Of a stretch of 24,777 nucleotides of DNA, positions 23,415 to 24,777 are shown piece by piece. The translations under genes were made by a program, and so were the position numbers. The notes below the pieces were generated by a model that was not told the DNA's origin, searched no databases, and saw nothing but the letters and a program-made list of their open reading frames with translations. Each line of letters starts with the position of its first letter. Within the stretch, counting starts at the first letter, position 1. Source of the stretch: JANQRV01 sp964533785 (GTDB taxonomy: Bacteria; Bacteroidota; Bacteroidia; Chitinophagales; Saprospiraceae); the NCBI GenBank assembly GCA_964533785.1, contig CAZHNG010000062.1:1-24777 (forward strand), given 5' to 3'.

Positions 23415-24539
23415 TCACTCCTCCACCTCAGCCCGTACCGTTATCGTTGGATAGGCATTAGGAGCACTCTGCGCATTCATCACCACAAAGGGTAGTTCAA
23501 GTTCCTGCAAGTCCACCTTCGTTTTGATTTGTAAAGTAACCGTTTCGTGATCGGGAATACGGATCATTTTACCATAATTATGGAAAGTAAACTCCGATTG
23601 ATTTTCCAACAAATACGGCATACTGGAAATATTCTCAATTTCTAGTTCCAATACCTGGGAAGTGCCAATGTACATAGCCTTGTTAATTTGCAAAGAATTT
23701 TCGATCAGCGGCACCAAAAACACTTGCTTGCCGACTAATAGATCATTGAAATAAGCAATAGTCCTACCCGCTTTGACGGCTTCTTCAATGGCTTCTTCCG
23801 TGCGTTCTTCGGCAAAGACTAAAGTAACGGGACGATGCCCTCCTTCAGCGATCTTGAACTGCCAGTCCACCAGGCCGTGGATATCAGAAGTACCGATAAC
23901 CACCAGATCGTTATCCAATGCCACTTGTAAGGATTCATCAGAATAAGTGATATCATTGACTACTTCGATGCCGTGTACCAGGTTTTCTTCGATCAGCAAT
24001 TCATGCAAACTATCCAGCCGGGTAATCCCGTCCGACCGCTGCGCGATCCAGTTGGGGTGATTAAAAAAAACAAAGGCACCTTGGCGGTTCGCCTCGCGAA
24101 AGGCTTCGACCGGATCATCCACCTTTATTTTATTTGCATCTTCTACGAAAATAGCGTTGCTGTGTCCGGGTGGCATACTGCGTGTGATCTCTACCCCATT
24201 TATGACGATCAGTTCAAATGCTCTGGCAAACCGGCTGGCTACTTCGTGAGAACGATTGCGGTCCGGATGCGGAATATCCTTGATATGCGGTTGGTATTCA
24301 ATGTGCTCGGTCATGGCAATGGCATCAAGACCATCTTTTAAGGCTTCTTCTACCCGGATAGTAGGCCAAACATTACCATCGGAAAATACGGTATGGATAT
24401 GAAAATCGCATTTCAAGGTCCGGTAACCCGGAATATCCGGAAATTCAATTTTACGTCCGTGCGCATGCGAATGAGGTACCTGCGCCATCATTCCTGAGCA
24501 ACAAACAAAGAATAAAGCGAAGAATTGTACTTTTTTCAT
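23415..24539 (-). CDS. Exported PHP-domain phosphoesterase
   Basis: The protein has a Sec signal peptide (MKKVQFFALFFVCCSGMMAQ), so it works in the periplasm or outside. The PHP metal-dependent hydrolase domain follows, with its ligand motifs in order: DFHIHTVFSDG (His47, His49, Asp54), MTEHIEY, the HSNAIF segment, FFNHPNW and GTSDIHG. After about residue 270 there is a separate beta-rich C-terminal domain of about 100 residues (LELEIENISSMPYLLEN, VTLQIKTKVDLQ). This architecture suggests the Sb-PDE-type phosphodiesterases as a possible group; that assignment is from memory and not tested. The 374-residue protein appears complete. The true substrate (a phosphoester) is unknown. The start was chosen by the signal peptide. 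Confidence 0.88.
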   Translation of the reverse strand: MKKVQFFALFFVCCSGMMAQVPHSHAHGRKIEFPDIPGYRTLKCDFHIHTVFSDGNVWPTIRVEEALKDGLDAIAMTEHIEYQPHIKDIPHPDRNRSHEVASRFARAFELIVINGVEITRSMPPGHSNAIFVEDANKIKVDDPVEAFREANRQGAFVFFNHPNWIAQRSDGITRLDSLHELLIEENLVHGIEVVNDITYSDESLQVALDNDLVVIGTSDIHGLVDWQFKIAEGGHRPVTLVFAEERTEEAIEEAVKAGRTIAYFNDLLVGKQVFLVPLIENSLQINKAMYIGTSQVLELEIENISSMPYLLENQSEFTFHNYGKMIRIPDHETVTLQIKTKVDLQELELPFVVMNAQSAPNAYPTITVRAEVEE

Positions 24540-24777
24540 CTTGAAGATTTTATAATCAGAACCGAAAGGTACAATTCTCCTGTTAAGTATAGGTTAAGGT
24601 TGAGCAGCGAGAAATTAGTAATGAAGATAATGCGGACCGCGACGAAGTACTGGCATTTTCCATCCGTAGGGATCAAGGAGCGTCCGTAAAGAACTGAGCA
24701 ATCTTTGTATTACTGGTTAGCGTGGCATAAATCATTCTTCAAAGCAGTAAAGTATCCACTCCTTATCGCCGGATTCA
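24540..24777. other. Window end, possibly holding the tail of a minus-strand gene
   Basis: No complete gene is present. On the minus strand the last bases read ESGDKEWILYCFEE then a stop at 24732-24734, which could be the C-terminus of a gene running in from outside the window. Fourteen codons are too few to decide. Confidence 0.25.

Noticed and set aside
24602..24626. Third copy of the MITE end (GAGAAATTAGTAATGA)
   Set aside because: Only about ten bases resemble the terminal repeat, with no partner end and no flanking duplication.

Overview
The window looks like a chromosomal segment of a Bacteroidota bacterium, probably of the Saprospiraceae/Lewinella type. The signs are genes without Shine-Dalgarno sequences, Bacteroidota-type TAnnTTTG promoter boxes, a short leuA, Sec, Tat and lipoprotein exports typical of the phylum, and a planctomycete-cytochrome/DUF1549/DUF1501 gene pair. 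This placement rests on gene content read by eye; no database search was possible.

Layout. 1-2614: a plant-type asparaginase lipoprotein and galactokinase (both minus), each with a heptanucleotide repeat array at its 3' end. 2802-7368: a divergent double-ATPase Clp-like protein and an orphan Tat-exported molybdopterin subunit of the xanthine dehydrogenase superfamily (both plus). 7365-7952: a periplasmic Bcp-like peroxiredoxin (minus). 8497-13695: a minus-strand cluster with a PSCyt1/DUF1549/DUF1553 protein, a DUF1501 protein and a lipoprotein carrying one CxxCH motif; long repeat-filled gaps separate them. 14033-18890: the leucine operon leuA-leuC-leuD-leuB (minus), compact except for a 571-bp leuC-leuD gap full of repeats. 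19056-20636: a large helical-repeat protein divergent from leuA. 20637-22300: a mostly non-coding stretch with a rhodanese-like remnant, strong terminators, a cysteine-rich orphan protein and a small membrane protein. 22524-24539: an HMG-CoA lyase-type enzyme (plus) and an exported PHP-domain phosphoesterase (minus).

The metabolic genes are conventional; the less expected signal is between the genes. (1) Two non-coding elements (175 and 145 bp) share an 18-bp terminal inverted repeat and are each flanked by a perfect 7-bp direct duplication, so they look like copies of a miniature inverted-repeat transposable element. One lies 20 bp before the peroxiredoxin start and the other lies inside the leu operon. 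(2) Several arrays share a strict 7-bp period despite different sequences, and three of them begin at, or contribute, a gene's stop codon. (3) A 113-bp unit is repeated three times between the DUF1549 and DUF1501 genes; it carries seven mini-hairpins with an invariant C-GAA-G loop and compensated stem changes.
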